This document shows positions 12,656 through 23,846 of a stretch of 64,000 bases of DNA, one piece after another. The notes under the pieces are model-generated. The model saw nothing but the letters and a program-made list of their open reading frames with translations. It did not search any database and was not told the DNA's origin. Source of the stretch: Melitaea cinxia (taxonomy: Eukaryota > Arthropoda > Insecta > Lepidoptera > Nymphalidae); assembly GCF_905220565.1 (NCBI RefSeq), contig NC_059395.1, positions 15,169,289 to 15,233,288 of the forward strand, written 5' to 3'. Position numbers and translations under genes: made by a program. The number at the start of each line of letters is the position of its first letter. The stretch's first letter is position 1.

Positions 12656-13981
12656 TCACATCATTAAATAAATTAAATACATAAATGCTGCCAAGGCATG
12701 GCTAAAGTAGTTAAGATTTTCCCATTTGTTGACTGTATGGTAAAATGAATACCCTGATTCTTGAACAGAAAATGATGCTTCAAACATAACTCCAAGGTAA
12801 GCAAGATGTATAATGGTTAGAATAGAAAATAAGGTATTGACAAAAACTGCTAAGAAACTGTTTTTCTTATACTTATGATCGCATTGTTTTACACAAGGGT
12901 TAGCTAAACAGCAAACCTCTAGAGCTAATGCAACTTTGTAACGAAAGTTGTACTCCACATAAGAGAATGTCCCAATGCTAAGCAGTACTGCAGAGAATTG
13001 AAAATTAAAACCATGTAACAAAGATGATACTGCATATGTTGTAAGTATTGAAATAAATTGACCGTATGGTTGGCATGTTTTAAACACATAATTCTTTAAC
13101 CACTGATGCATTGGTATATTCCAAAAAATAACAACTTGTACAAGAGACCGTGGCAATTCAATATAGAGTGGCTTGGTCACTTGTATATCTGAATGGCAAT
13201 CATTTGTTAATCCAAACCCAGCACTTATCATAGATACAATAGACATACTTGAGACAAAATAATGAGACATCCTGAAAGCTTGAGCATCTCGATAAGCAGT
13301 TAACCATTTAGTTACATTATCATCTATGTACCAAGGCACAATACAATTAGATAAAACTAAAAACACCATAGAAATAAAAAGATTAACAAATATTATTTTT
13401 ATCCATCTCCTAGTCAAAAATTTTACATGAAGGTATTGATCATAAGAGTGAAATGAAATCCACGGGCCAAGAATACAATTAGCTGGACAAAGTACGTACC
13501 CTCCAAATTCAAGTGGATTTAACATTTGTTTATACAAATTTCTGTCCAATTCAATAGCTACAGAAATAACTTTCATGGCGACAATCATCTGAATACCCCT
13601 TATTTGCTGCCATGTCTTTGGGTTTATTAAATATATTTCACATGATAGTAAGAAAACAATAACACAGAAAGATATAAAGAAACCTCTTGATTTTTTCGTA
13701 AAAATTGATAACAAAAATATGAGTAAATACGTTCCGATGGTAAGTCCAAAAATCCAAGTAAGCGCCCAGCCGATGTTGTAATAAAGAAGAAAACTACCTA
13801 AGACGAGAGACAAACTGTGTCTTACATTGTGGGGCATAGAGATGCACTGAATAATAAGGCGTAAACAGACATTTGCTATAATTAAATCCTTGGCGAAACG
13901 TAGTCCTTCGTATAGCGTAGGTTCACCACACAAAGAAATATAAGTCCATGTATTTTCAATGTATTCATCTTCTTCATCCAT
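12656..13981 (-). CDS. por: porcupine, Wnt O-acyltransferase (MBOAT family), single exon
   Basis: 441 residues, many hydrophobic spans as in membrane-bound O-acyltransferases. Porcupine signatures in order: RGIQMI..MKVIS (128-140), LGPWISF (171-177), FWNIPMHQWLKNYVFK (286-301, with the conserved Asn288) and SSLLHGFNFQ (319-328) with the invariant catalytic His323. Known function: in the ER membrane it transfers palmitoleate to a conserved serine of Wnt proteins, required for Wnt secretion and signalling. ATG at 13981; no introns in the coding region. Length matches the family (about 450-530). No defects. Confidence 0.95.
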   Translation of the reverse strand: MDEEDEYIENTWTYISLCGEPTLYEGLRFAKDLIIANVCLRLIIQCISMPHNVRHSLSLVLGSFLLYYNIGWALTWIFGLTIGTYLLIFLLSIFTKKSRGFFISFCVIVFLLSCEIYLINPKTWQQIRGIQMIVAMKVISVAIELDRNLYKQMLNPLEFGGYVLCPANCILGPWISFHSYDQYLHVKFLTRRWIKIIFVNLFISMVFLVLSNCIVPWYIDDNVTKWLTAYRDAQAFRMSHYFVSSMSIVSMISAGFGLTNDCHSDIQVTKPLYIELPRSLVQVVIFWNIPMHQWLKNYVFKTCQPYGQFISILTTYAVSSLLHGFNFQFSAVLLSIGTFSYVEYNFRYKVALALEVCCLANPCVKQCDHKYKKNSFLAVFVNTLFSILTIIHLAYLGVMFEASFSVQESGYSFYHTVNKWENLNYFSHALAAFMYLIYLMM

Positions 13982-14443
13982 GTTAACACACCGGCTAATA
14001 CGCTAGCTTTCTTATGAATAAAATATATTACATCTCACACAATAATGGATATAATTATACAAATATCCAACTATGAAATCTCTTACTACTTCTTTTTTTT
14101 TTTTGTAAAATAATTTACTTTCCCATCGAATTGTTTAACAATTATTTCAAAATATCACGAATTGATCAAAAGATTGATCAAAATCAAAAGATAGAAGGTA
14201 CACAACACCAGTGTGACCGTCTCAAAAATGGCGAATCTGCCACAGACTGGGTAAATAATCTGCCAAATCTGCCACACTTGACGACAAAAACGCCAAAAAT
14301 ATGCCACCATGGAAAGTAAAAAAAAAAAACAACGAATAAAACGTAATTTCTTTAATCAACACAAAAAAAATAATAATTTTACAATTTCGAAAATCAGTAT
14401 TACATCTACTACATACTAGGTAGTTAGGTACTATTAGTTTGTA
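13982..14443. other. intergenic, upstream of porcupine
   Basis: AT-rich, with poly-T/A runs at 14090-14104 and 14318-14330. The segment near 14200-14300 looks like low-copy unique sequence with no credible gene. It presumably includes the porcupine promoter. Confidence 0.4.
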
Positions 14444-14960
14444 TCACAGGTTTGTATCAACATTTGCCTCCAAATTTTCGTCTTCATTCTTCATGTCCAT
14501 AGATTTAAACGACATGTTTTTTAACATATTTTTATTTGGTTTAAAGGAGACGCAATCTCCGTGTTCCTTTATCCCCTCTTTTGTGATAATTATAGCTGAC
14601 ACGTGTTTATTTAAGAACCTATTCCTTATTTTGGTTTTCTTTAAGTTTACTTGCGAGAATATTCTCACGCACCAAGCCTTTGACATCGCCAAAATTAATA
14701 AGGCTTTAGCGAAATTTGCAATATTTGGATATTTTTCTGCCCCTTTCGCGTCCAGCATTTTTCCAATTGTTCCCCAAAATTTGTCCACACTCAAAATTGT
14801 GCTGGTGGTGCTACTTCCACCTGATTCTAACAAATCTCTTACTTTTGTGTCAAATTTAATTTGTCGAAGTTCGTATTCTAAATTTTGAATATTTTTTCGT
14901 CCACTATGATAGGGATTTTTTTTGCGGCGTTTAAAGTTGACGCAAAATCTTTGTAAACCA
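14444..14960 (-). pseudogene. hAT-family transposase remnant
   Basis: The minus-strand frame 14833-14444 reads FWGTIGKML, then FAKALLILAMSKAWCVRIFSQV and KTKIRNRFLNKH, the hAT dimerisation pattern. The same frame extends a little upstream (ELRQIKFDTKVRDLLESGG). Further upstream the reading switches frames, so the copy is broken and truncated. Unrelated in sequence to the hAT piece at 2.7-3.4 kb. Confidence 0.6.
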
Positions 14961-15148
14961 CATACTGTGGATCCAGAAACTATAAGTCTTTAAAAATATT
15001 GTTCAGTGGCAAACGTGTCTTTAACTGAGTACAAAGTTCAGCCAGAAATGTTTACATTCTGTGAATGAAAGATTGGATTTCAGGTTTCAAAGTTACGTCT
15101 ACTAACAAGCGATCGAGTTCAGCGTTCACGTTAACGCCTAAGTATTGT

Positions 15149-15560
15149 TGGCCGAAGACGGGCAGTAGCGTTACCAACCCAGCGTGGTGATTATGGGCAA
15201 AAACCCCTATGAGTTCGCGTCAAAAGTTTCGGCACTCAGTTCCAGATAGCCCCACTATTCGCGGCTACGGCAGTGGCCACGGTAAAGGTGGGGTAGAGGG
15301 TGCTAAGAATCACCGGGTTACGGGAGGCTGCCAATCAAAATTACACCTGGCTACGTACCCGGTGAGAACCTGCGTCAAAAGAAGGTAAGGGGCTTGCGCT
15401 TACGGTGCATCTACCGCTCAAGGACCGGAGCACCCGTAGGGTCTTGTCCAACGTGGTGGTTCTCACCGAGACGTATGAGACGAACCCGCGTCTCCGACTG
15501 ACCGTGTCGGACTCACTATAGACGGCGCCACGGTTTGCTTAAACCGAAAATAAAATCATC
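15149..15560 (+). repeat. GC-rich repeat composite (LINE-tail fragment plus unclassified piece)
   Basis: 15149-15225 matches the forward form of the 330-bp repeat seen at 63650-63975 ('cgaagacgggcag', 'agcgtggtgattatgggca'). The following roughly 330 bases are much richer in G+C than the surroundings and read like part of a retroelement 5' region, but I find no translatable domain. Confidence 0.45.
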
Positions 15561-15593
15561 ATATCAAAAATTTCGATCTATGTACCCGACATC

Positions 15594-15710
15594 GTTCCAT
15601 AGCTTAATTGGCTAGAGCGCCGACATGGTCAGTCGGAGACGCGAGTTCGAACCCCGCTGGAGCGGTCAATTTTTGATATGATATTCAAAAATGTTTAGAA
15701 TTCCTTATGT
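15594..15710 (+). repeat. tRNA-derived SINE (head plus tail)
   Basis: A tRNA-like head (15594-15668) has an A box 'tagcttaattgg', an anticodon-arm-like stem ccgac/gtcgg and a B box 'agttcgaaccc'. The loop would give anticodon GGT. It is followed by 'gatatgatattcaaaaatgt' and a tail ending 'aaaataaaatcgtac'. The same head and tail recur, rearranged, at 56435-56760, so this is a SINE and not a tRNA gene. Confidence 0.65.
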
Positions 15711-16136
15711 GTGGGTAACACAAAAATAAAATCGTACATAACTGATAGCCCTTTTCTGAAGAATAAAAATGACATTAATATTAGCCGCATTGCCCCATAG
15801 CAAAATGCCATAGGACATTAGACTATGGAAGTAGCTGAAGTAAACCAATCTAGCTGTATCCACATCTGTTAATAACCTTATTCTTTTAACCACGTACTCT
15901 GCAGAACTTAGTCTGCACTGCAACTTTGAATCAATGGTGATTCCTAGAAAAACGGTTGAGTTAACTAAGTTCAATTTATCACTATTGAGTTTTGGATGCA
16001 TGTCAATTTGTTTTACATTTGGAGCAGAAAATTTGATACAATTAGTTTTTTTACTATTCAGAAGTAAGTTATTCACACTAAACCAGTGCACGAGTTCAGA
16101 AAGAGCTTTCTCATCATTACAGTCTATACAGTCCAC
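15705..16136 (-). pseudogene. non-LTR reverse transcriptase fragment (Jockey/CR1-like)
   Basis: The 143-codon minus frame contains NNLLLNSKKT, NSTVFLGITIDSKL, SAEYVVKRIRLL and FHSLMSYGILLWGN, the order found in the C-terminal part of LINE reverse transcriptases. The catalytic YADD and upstream regions are missing. It is flanked on both sides by other repeats. Confidence 0.7.
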
Positions 16137-16437
16137 TGCTGGACATAGGCCTCCACAATTTACGCCAAAAATAACGTGAACTCATGTGTTTTGCCCATAG
16201 TCACCACGCTGGGCAGGCGGGTTGGTGACCGCAGTACTGGCTTTGTCGCACCGAAGACGCTGCTGCCCGTCTTCGGCCTGTGTATTTCAAAGCCAGCAGT
16301 TGGATGGTTATCCCGCCACCGGTCGGCTTTTTAAGTTCCAAGGTGGTAGCGGAACTGTGTTATCCCTTAGTCGCCTCTTACGACACCCACGGGAAGAGAG
16401 GAGGTGGCTATATTCTTTAGTACCGTAGCCACACAGT
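16117..16437 (-). repeat. 330-bp LINE-tail/SINE-like repeat, copy 1
   Basis: Lies antisense to the repeat's tail direction: it begins 'cagtccactgctggacatag' and ends near 'gtagccacacag'. Near-identical copies lie at 39301-39628, 48121-48420 (same orientation) and 63650-63975 (opposite orientation, ending gctgaaatgatgat). The ATG-rich tail suggests LINE-mediated retrotransposition. Confidence 0.7.
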
Positions 16438-17120
16438 ACATAGCTTTCTATTAGGCATTAAGTTTAATAGTATATTGATAAAAATATCTATTCTCCTTTA
16501 TGTTATTCAGTTATTATTTGGTTTTGGTTATATAATGAAAATAGAAAATTTTCTAAGTTGCAATATTCGTACTGTCGTACTTATCGCTTTCGAGTTTCGC
16601 GTTCAGTTTAACCCAGTTTAACCGTTTAACGTCTAGAGTTAAGAGTTCCTTTTAATATTTATTCTACTCTATGGTCAGTAGGGCGACACTTTTTTTGCTA
16701 TACTTTGTATACCAAACTTGAATTTTTATATAAATTGGCAAAATTGTACGTCAAAATGAAAAAATTTAAACGTCGGAAACGTCGTAATTGTCAAATTTTG
16801 ACTCGAACAATTATTTCCTAACCGCCATATTATATTGCAACCACCGAGTAACCACGCCCGGAATTTTGGATTTTTAGTTTTTTCTGCATATATATTTTCT
16901 GAGCCCTAATACTTTATTGTGAGAATATTATTCGTCGCTTCTAGGGATTTACCATGGGTTTGTATTTGAACCTGAATCATTGGTCTTTTTGGTCGAACGA
17001 AGTAATTTTGCTTTTGAAAATAAGTTCTTAATATCTATATCAACAGAAAATAACAGTATTTTATAGTTATACCTATATTTTTATTACTTATACTATATTT
17101 TTCTGTTTTCATTCCTTTAG
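16438..17120. other. intergenic before the second THAP locus
   Basis: AT-rich, no coherent frame. A first, unlocated exon of the THAP locus may lie here, because the reading frame stays open upstream into the splice acceptor at 17120. Confidence 0.35.
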
Positions 17121-18706
17121 AAAATACAGTGAAACGTAATGTGAGATATCAAAAATGTCCTATTTGTGGTCTAAAGAGGACCCCTGGACTGGAGCCAATG
17201 TATTTTTGAAGAAGTTTCCACTTGATCCAGATCGGTTAGTGTAAATATTACTATGCTCTGTGGTGTTAACAATAGAACAATACAATATTTAAATAAATTC
17301 TACTTAAAATTTTTATAACAGTAAATAGCTAACTGTAGTAATAAAGTAACATTAAAGTATTATACATACTTATGTATACTAGAAAACTAGTTGTAGACTA
17401 TGTAAAATTTAAACTTTTAATTTAAATTGACGATTAAAATTCTACTCAGGTGTCGTTCTTGGGTCAAAGCAGTTGGGAATGAAGACTGCTTACATACCCG
17501 TTAAAAAATTGCATGAAATTAAATATTTGTGTGGATATCACTTTGAAAAAAAGTATTTTAATACAAAGGGCAATAGATTAATTAAAAATGCTATTCCAAA
17601 ATTAAATTTGCCACAACCATTGGATGACAGTCTCTTGGTAGATTTTCCTTTATATGGTGAAGGAAAAGAAAAATCTCAAGTCTTGAAAGGTGCAAATTTT
17701 TTTTATATTTTTATGATAATTATAAATTACATTACAATTATTTTTTCTCGATGTTCTTGTTTAGCTATTTGTCTAGCCTTATTTCTGGTTCATAATATGC
17801 TAATTGATGTTTATGATAAATTCTTTTTTATTTTCTAGTTTTCAAGATATAACAAATTCAAAGAATGTGCAATGGAATGAAAATATTTTATCTAAAAGTG
17901 AGTAAACTACTTTATTATATTATATTTATTTATGTTATGTTGTTAGAAGTAACAAGTGTTTTTAAGAGGTACAGCATCTTGTTAGTTCATGTTTGGTTAT
18001 GTAATATATTTTTAATGATGGATAAAATTAAGATTTTTATTATTAATTAAATGAACTTACTTATAATTTTAATAACTTGCTGTTGCAAGTCTTATACATT
18101 TTTAATAAATGACAAAAAGTTTTCTTGAAAACAATGTCTTGTTTCAAAAACTCTGTCTTACTAATTGTAAGTATGTACTGGAAATTTAAAAAATAAAAAA
18201 TAAAGATGAGATTATATGAAAGTCATACAAATGTTCACAATTGTACTGTATAGAAAAAGATAAATTTTAAATATATTTTGTACTAATAATGGCAGTACAA
18301 TCTCAGTTGTAATAAATATCATATAATAGATTATTGTTAGTCAATGTTCTAAAAAATCATCTGATATATATTTAATTTATTATTTATACATTTACCTAGA
18401 TAATATTAGCCCTTAGATATCAGATATCTAAGGCTGATTGATATACATATCGCTGATAAAATGAGAGATATATGTAAAACACTTTCTGAGAATCTTTAAT
18501 ATCTTTTAACACATATATGCAACGATTCACAACATATGATACAAATGATCCAATGCAGTATAAGATTTTTAGTTTTATTTTTCTATAAAATGATTATGAA
18601 TAACACCTTCGGAAAATAATCATTTTCATCTTCTATATAACAAGATAAGTAATCATTAACTTTAATTTTAAAATAAAAATAATTTCATATCAAATCTATA
18701 CTATTA

Positions 18707-18965
18707 GTATAAAGCTGAAGAGTTTGTTTTCTTGAATGCGCTAATCTCTGGACTTACTGGACCAATTTGAATTTTTTTTCAGTATTTGATAACCCATTTA
18801 TCAAGGAAGGCTAGGGCTATAGGCTATATATTATCACGCAAAGACCAATAAGAGTGGACCACCAATGAAGAATGTTTCAAAATCGGATTTTTTCCTTTTG
18901 AGACCTTCCCCAGCTAGCCCAAAGTAACTATTTCACGCGGACAAAGTTGCGGGTACAAGCTAGTA
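18707..18965 (+). repeat. interspersed repeat in the THAP-locus intron
   Basis: Runs from 'tatactattagtataaagc' to 'cgggtacaagctagta'. A shorter relative is at 49405-49555. Terminal 'aagctagt' endings are shared with several other repeats in the window. No coding potential. Confidence 0.5.
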
Positions 18966-19384
18966 GAAAATAAAATTCAGATAATTTAAGTGTGAGTAAA
19001 TAATGGAAAATGTAAAAAAAAAATTAACAAGTAATAGATACTAGATATATTTAGATATTGTACTACTATTTTTCAGATGCTGAATACAGCTTTCTCCCTT
19101 TGCCCTCTACTTCGCAGCCACCACAAGGACTTACTTTTGAAAAAACACTAGGTAAGAATAACAAATGAAAATTTCACATTTTTGATTACATAAAACATTA
19201 ACAAGTAACATGTCTACTATAAGCATATAGCTAATTAGCATTTAATTTTATGACACAAGTTCACTTTATTATATAAAATATTTCTCTAACTGTATATGTT
19301 ACTACACAAGCAACTAAAACATTTTTATGTATTAATTTTTTTTTTAAATGTTTATTTGTCTCAAAATTGAATTTTATACATTTA

Positions 19385-19493
19385 GATGAGTAGCCTGTTA
19401 TTCCAGTTGTGCTGGTTCTATTTTCTGCTCCGGGGGTTGTAGGTTCGATTCCTGCCTGAGTCTGGGTGTATTACTATACATAATTATGTTATA

Positions 19494-19530
<37 letters not shown>
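19385..19530 (+). repeat. SINE-like fragment with B box and (TA)n tract
   Basis: 'gtaggttcgattcctgcctg' is a tRNA-type B box with flanking. A similar piece is at 22425-22460. It is followed by a TA dinucleotide tract at 19498-19527. The A-box half is not recognisable. Confidence 0.4.
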
Positions 19531-21400
19531 TGTTGGTTGTTGTCTATAAAACAAGTGTTAAGTTGCTTACCTTAGGAAAAGACAACCGTGTGTATGTGTT
19601 AAAGATATTTATTTATTATTGTTCACTTTTATCAATGTAATTACAGTTTCCCAGAATGAATCAGTAGAAAATGTTAAAGTTCCTGTTCGCAACTATGAAA
19701 GAATTGTGGGAAAACCTAATAGAAATAGAGGTATAATTTTCAACAATCTTTTAATGTAGCAAAGAACGTAATTCAGTATAGTTCTTTGTAGCCTACTCCT
19801 TTTTAAATTATTTTTATTGAAATTATTTTCAAATCATAATTTACAACTTCAACTACAAGGGATTAAGTTGTGGTAGTTATTAATGTAGTGTAGTTATGTG
19901 GTAGACTATGTAAATAGTAGTAGTTATTATCTATCCATAATATATATATATATATACACTGCAGGCCAATATATAATGCCAATATATATTTATATATGTC
20001 CTGAATATTGTTATAAAGAAAAAAAAAAACATTTATTCTGTTGCACATAACATTTATTACTATTACAGTGTGTTAGTTTAATACATTAATATAATTCTAT
20101 GAAAATAAAGCTAATCCGAAGTGGTCTGCATTGGCTGCACTTAAAAGTTGAGGCCAGTTATTAATAGAAGCACACACTCTTTCTATGGGAAAATTATTTA
20201 TTTCATTATACCTATGAATAGCCCGGTACACATTTGACTAATATCAAGCATATGAGAGTCAAATCAATTTTTAATTATACTGCTTCAATAATTTACGTTT
20301 TATAAATCAAAAGTTTGCTTAGTTTTGTTAAATATGCATTAACATTAATGTTTAACAGTTTCATTTATCTATATTTTATACATTTATATATATATATATT
20401 TCGATATTATACTATTAAAGTATAGTATAGTTTAAAAAATAGAATGACAAAATAATTTATTTAGATATAGCTCTTTCCTTAGTAATCAAATACGTATATT
20501 TTATTGTTATAATATTTCAAGTAAATTGAAGAAAAAGGGAAAAAAATAATAATTACATTCAATGATTCCAATTGTATCATGCAATGGGCATCCCTTTTTC
20601 GTATACTTGTGTTATTATTTAAAGCAAAATTAAATACATATTAAACTGTAACAATCACTAATAAAATATATCAATATTAGCGTTGTTTAATATTGAAATA
20701 AAAATAATAAATGTATCTTAATATAATAAAAGCAATAAATTATTTTATAATATTATATTTAAGTAAAAATTTATGAAATTAAAGGAAGATCACATTATAC
20801 ATAATATTGTATACTTTCAACAAAAAAATGTATATATAATAACAGGATTTTTTTTTAAATTTCAGATTCTACATTAACTGAACGTGAGAAGATCCTGCTG
20901 AGTCATTTGACTCAAACTAAATTAAGCTTAAAGCGTTTGGCAGTCGAAATGCGAACTGTGAGGAAGACACTAATAAATTGTTTGTAGCTTATAACGATAT
21001 TAGCAGGGTCCGCACTGACATGCCTAATAGAAATAATAATGATGACATTCAAGTTGTTGATGAGATAGTTTATCCTGTTTTGTCTTTGCCCAATGAAATC
21101 GATTTCTTTTTATATGAAAATGATTTATGTAACTTTTTGGAGCAGCCAATAGTATATGTTAGTGGTTATTTAGCTGCAAAATTATTAGATAGAACGAAAT
21201 GTCAGAAATGTAAAGATTCGTTAAAAGTTGATAAACCAGTAGACAACTTAAACAATTATATTAGTTTTAAAGAATGGTGGAAAGATTCGAGCTCATTGTG
21301 CTTTCCTTCTAAACCTTTATGTCATTTTGTAAACAAGAGCCAAATTCATTTCAAAGCTATTATATCTCAGGACTTACAAATTAAAAATATAAAGCAGTAG

Positions 21401-22689
21401 ACTAGTTTGCAATTAAGTAATGAGCATTTTATAGAAAAAAACAAATCAATTAATTCATAATCTTTGTTTATTATTCATTAGAAAATCATGTAAAGACAAA
21501 AATATACAATTAGAATAATGTGATCAAGACAAAGCTTAGATAACAATTTTTAAGATTCTTGTTGAATATTTATATTGTCAGTACTATAAAACAATGTTTG
21601 TAGAAAACATACATATTGGCAGTTCTTCTTGACATCTAATGTCTTTGCAATGTTTTTTGTTTTCCAAGTTTTTAAATGTGTATATTTTAGCTTAGAAACA
21701 AAAAAAAATTTCCGCTGTGGCTTCGTTCACATAGATTACGCGATTTTCGCTATTTCGTTTTCTCCCATAATCCGCTGTTCGTTTATCCACATACCATTAA
21801 ATGGCGTACATGGAATTGTAGCATCCCGTGAAAGAATTTTTAAAATCGGTAGTACTTTATGGAATTACCTACTACAAACATTTAATAATACAAAAATAAG
21901 AATTTAGAAGATTACTCTAAATATGTTCTTATTATGTTTGTAAATCATTATGTTTTTTATCTGTATGCCTAGGATCATTATATAACGCTTTTCAGAGTTG
22001 TTTTTACTTAGATAATATCTGTATATATATGTTATGTTTGTTTGTTATTTACTGTATGTTGGATCGTTACATATGTAACGTTTAAAAATTTTAGATTTTT
22101 GTGAATATGTTATGGGTCAAATTCATCGTCTTGGTTGTTATTGATTGATAATTACTGTTTTGCGAGATCATTTCATTTGTATCACTTTTTAAGAGTTGAT
22201 TTTTTTGTGACTATGCTACGTTAAGTGTTAAATCATGTTGTTTGTTAATTTTTGATAATTACTATTTGTTACTATTTAAGTTGTTTTGTTAATATTTTTT
22301 TTATGCTTTAAAATCATCTTTTTTGTTATTGGCTGACAATTACTATTAGAAACTATTTAATTTGTTTTGTAAATGTTTGTTATGCTTTTAAATCATCTTT
22401 TTTGTTATTGTTACTTACTGTTCCACGGGTTGCAGGTTCGATTCCCGCCTGAGATTGAATGTACTACGTGTATTTATATATTTATATATATATATTATTT
22501 CTGTTTATTTATTTCAAAAAATGTACAGTCAGTTGTTACCTGTAACACAAGCATTAAGTTGCTTAACATAGGAATATATGACTGTGTGTATGTTATAAGA
22601 TAATAATAATAATAATACACTTAATTGTACACCAAAAACAGAAATAATACATATCAAAGAAAAAGAAAAAAAAAGATATTTATTTATTT
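21401..22689. other. AT-rich intergenic sequence
   Basis: Low-complexity T/A-rich DNA. Motifs such as 'taattactatttgtt' and 'tttgtaaatgtttgttatg' recur irregularly and foreshadow the tandem array downstream. A tRNA-like B box fragment lies at 22425-22460. No supported gene. Confidence 0.45.
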
Positions 22690-23120
22690 ATATTTATTTA
22701 TTTTAATTTGTTTTATAAAGAAGTTTATGTTATGTTTGTAAATCATCTATGTTATAAGATATTATATTTATTGATTTTAATTTGTTTTATAAATAAGTTT
22801 ATGTTATGCTTGTAAATCATCTATGTTATAAGATATTATATTTATTTATTTTAATTTGTTTTGTAAATAAGTTTTTGCTTGTAAATCATCTATGTTATAA
22901 GATATTATATTTATTGATTTTAATTTGTTTTATAAATAAGTTTATGTTATGCTTGTAAATCATCTATGTTATAAGATATTATATTTATTTATTTTAATTT
23001 GTTTTGTAAATAAGTTTATGCTTGTAAATCATCTATGTTATAAGATATTATATTTATTGATTTTAATTTGTTTTATAAAGAAGTTTATGTTATGTTTGTA
23101 AATCATCTATGTTATAATTA
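22690..23120. repeat. minisatellite array of alternating units
   Basis: About six head-to-tail copies of a unit of roughly 70 bp that contains 'gtaaatcatctatgttataa'. Two versions alternate: one with 'ttgattttaatttgttttat', the other with 'ttatttattttaatttgttt' and a short deletion in the next block, giving a roughly 140-bp higher-order period. Confidence 0.8.
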
Positions 23121-23282
23121 AATATTAATTAATATCTTAATAATTAAGAATTTGTTTTGTTAACATGTTTTTATGTTTTAAATCATTTTGTTTGTTATTG
23201 TTTGATAATTAATAGTTGTTATTATTTAATTTGTTTTGTAAAAGTGTTTGTTATTGTTTGATAATTACTATTTAATTTGTTT

Positions 23283-23362
23283 TGTAATGGTGGATTAAGC
23301 TCCGATCCTTCTCCTACTTGAATAAAGAGGCCTAGAATGTGCTGAGAGCTGTGGGATGTATC
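23283..23362 (+). repeat. fragment of SINE tail
   Basis: 'ggtggattaagctccgatcc' and what follows match the 3' half of the SINE at 28770-29115 ('gatggattaagctctgatcc'). Truncated at both sides. Confidence 0.5.
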
Positions 23363-23846
23363 GCAGTATGTTTACGAAAATATAAAATTTGTTTGTTAGC
23401 TGTTGTGATCGACATGCCTTCAATAATGTAACTTTTTTGTATAACAACTTTAAATTTGAAAAGACTACCGAGAGTTTTGTCCGGCTTTTTTTCCTCTCGG
23501 CCTACACTAGGAACATTAGGTTAAATAATTTGTTGTGATATTTATTTTATAAAGCCGATGACATAATAGATAGGTGATGTCTACCGAGACACTAGTGATC
23601 AGGGCAAAATAATAATTATGTTTGTAATGTTTAATTGTAACAATTAAGGCCGGCGCCCACTGACGGCGTGGCACGGCATGGCACGGCAGGTTGTGCAGAG
23701 GCAACCCGCGGCGTGCTGTAACATCCCGCGGCGTGCTGCGGCATCCCGTGGCGTTCCGTGGCATGCCGTGGCATCCTTCTGAAAGCCCAGTCACTCTGGC
23801 ATCCATCAGTTTTGCTCCGCGCGTGTTCGATTTTGGTTGTGTCGTT

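Larger units (their letters stand above)
17121..21400 (+). pseudogene. THAP-domain protein locus with frame breaks
   Basis: Candidate exons: 17121-17234, 17450-17689, 17847-17897, 19077-19151, 19647-19730, 20866-21400. Exon 1 reads YQKCPICGLKR and, after a one-base slip in a T run near 17207, FLKKFPLDPDR. Exon 2 reads RSWVKAVG and, after another slip near 17485, LCGYHFEKK. Together they make a THAP C2CH domain. The last exon reads TLTEREKILLSHLTQTKLS, then after a third slip near 20970 a C-terminal part with YVSGYLAAKLLDRTKCQKC, resembling the end of P-element/THAP9 proteins. No DDE core is present. Middle exons of 51, 75 and 84 nt are all phase 1. It could be a pseudogene, an internally deleted P-type copy, or a real gene with assembly indels; the first or second seems likelier. 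Confidence 0.6.

Noticed and set aside
15594..15668. tRNA gene with anticodon GGT
   Set aside because: The cloverleaf is imperfect in the acceptor and T stems, and the head recurs with the same SINE tail at 56435-56760; it is a SINE head.
17157..17234. Start of the THAP protein at ATG 17157 (MSYLWSKEDPW)
   Set aside because: The other frame gives the zinc-binding KCPICGLKR expected of THAP; the ATG reading loses both cysteines.
21629..21907. 92-codon plus-strand frame
   Set aside because: No recognisable domain, no splice context, in AT-rich sequence; likely chance.
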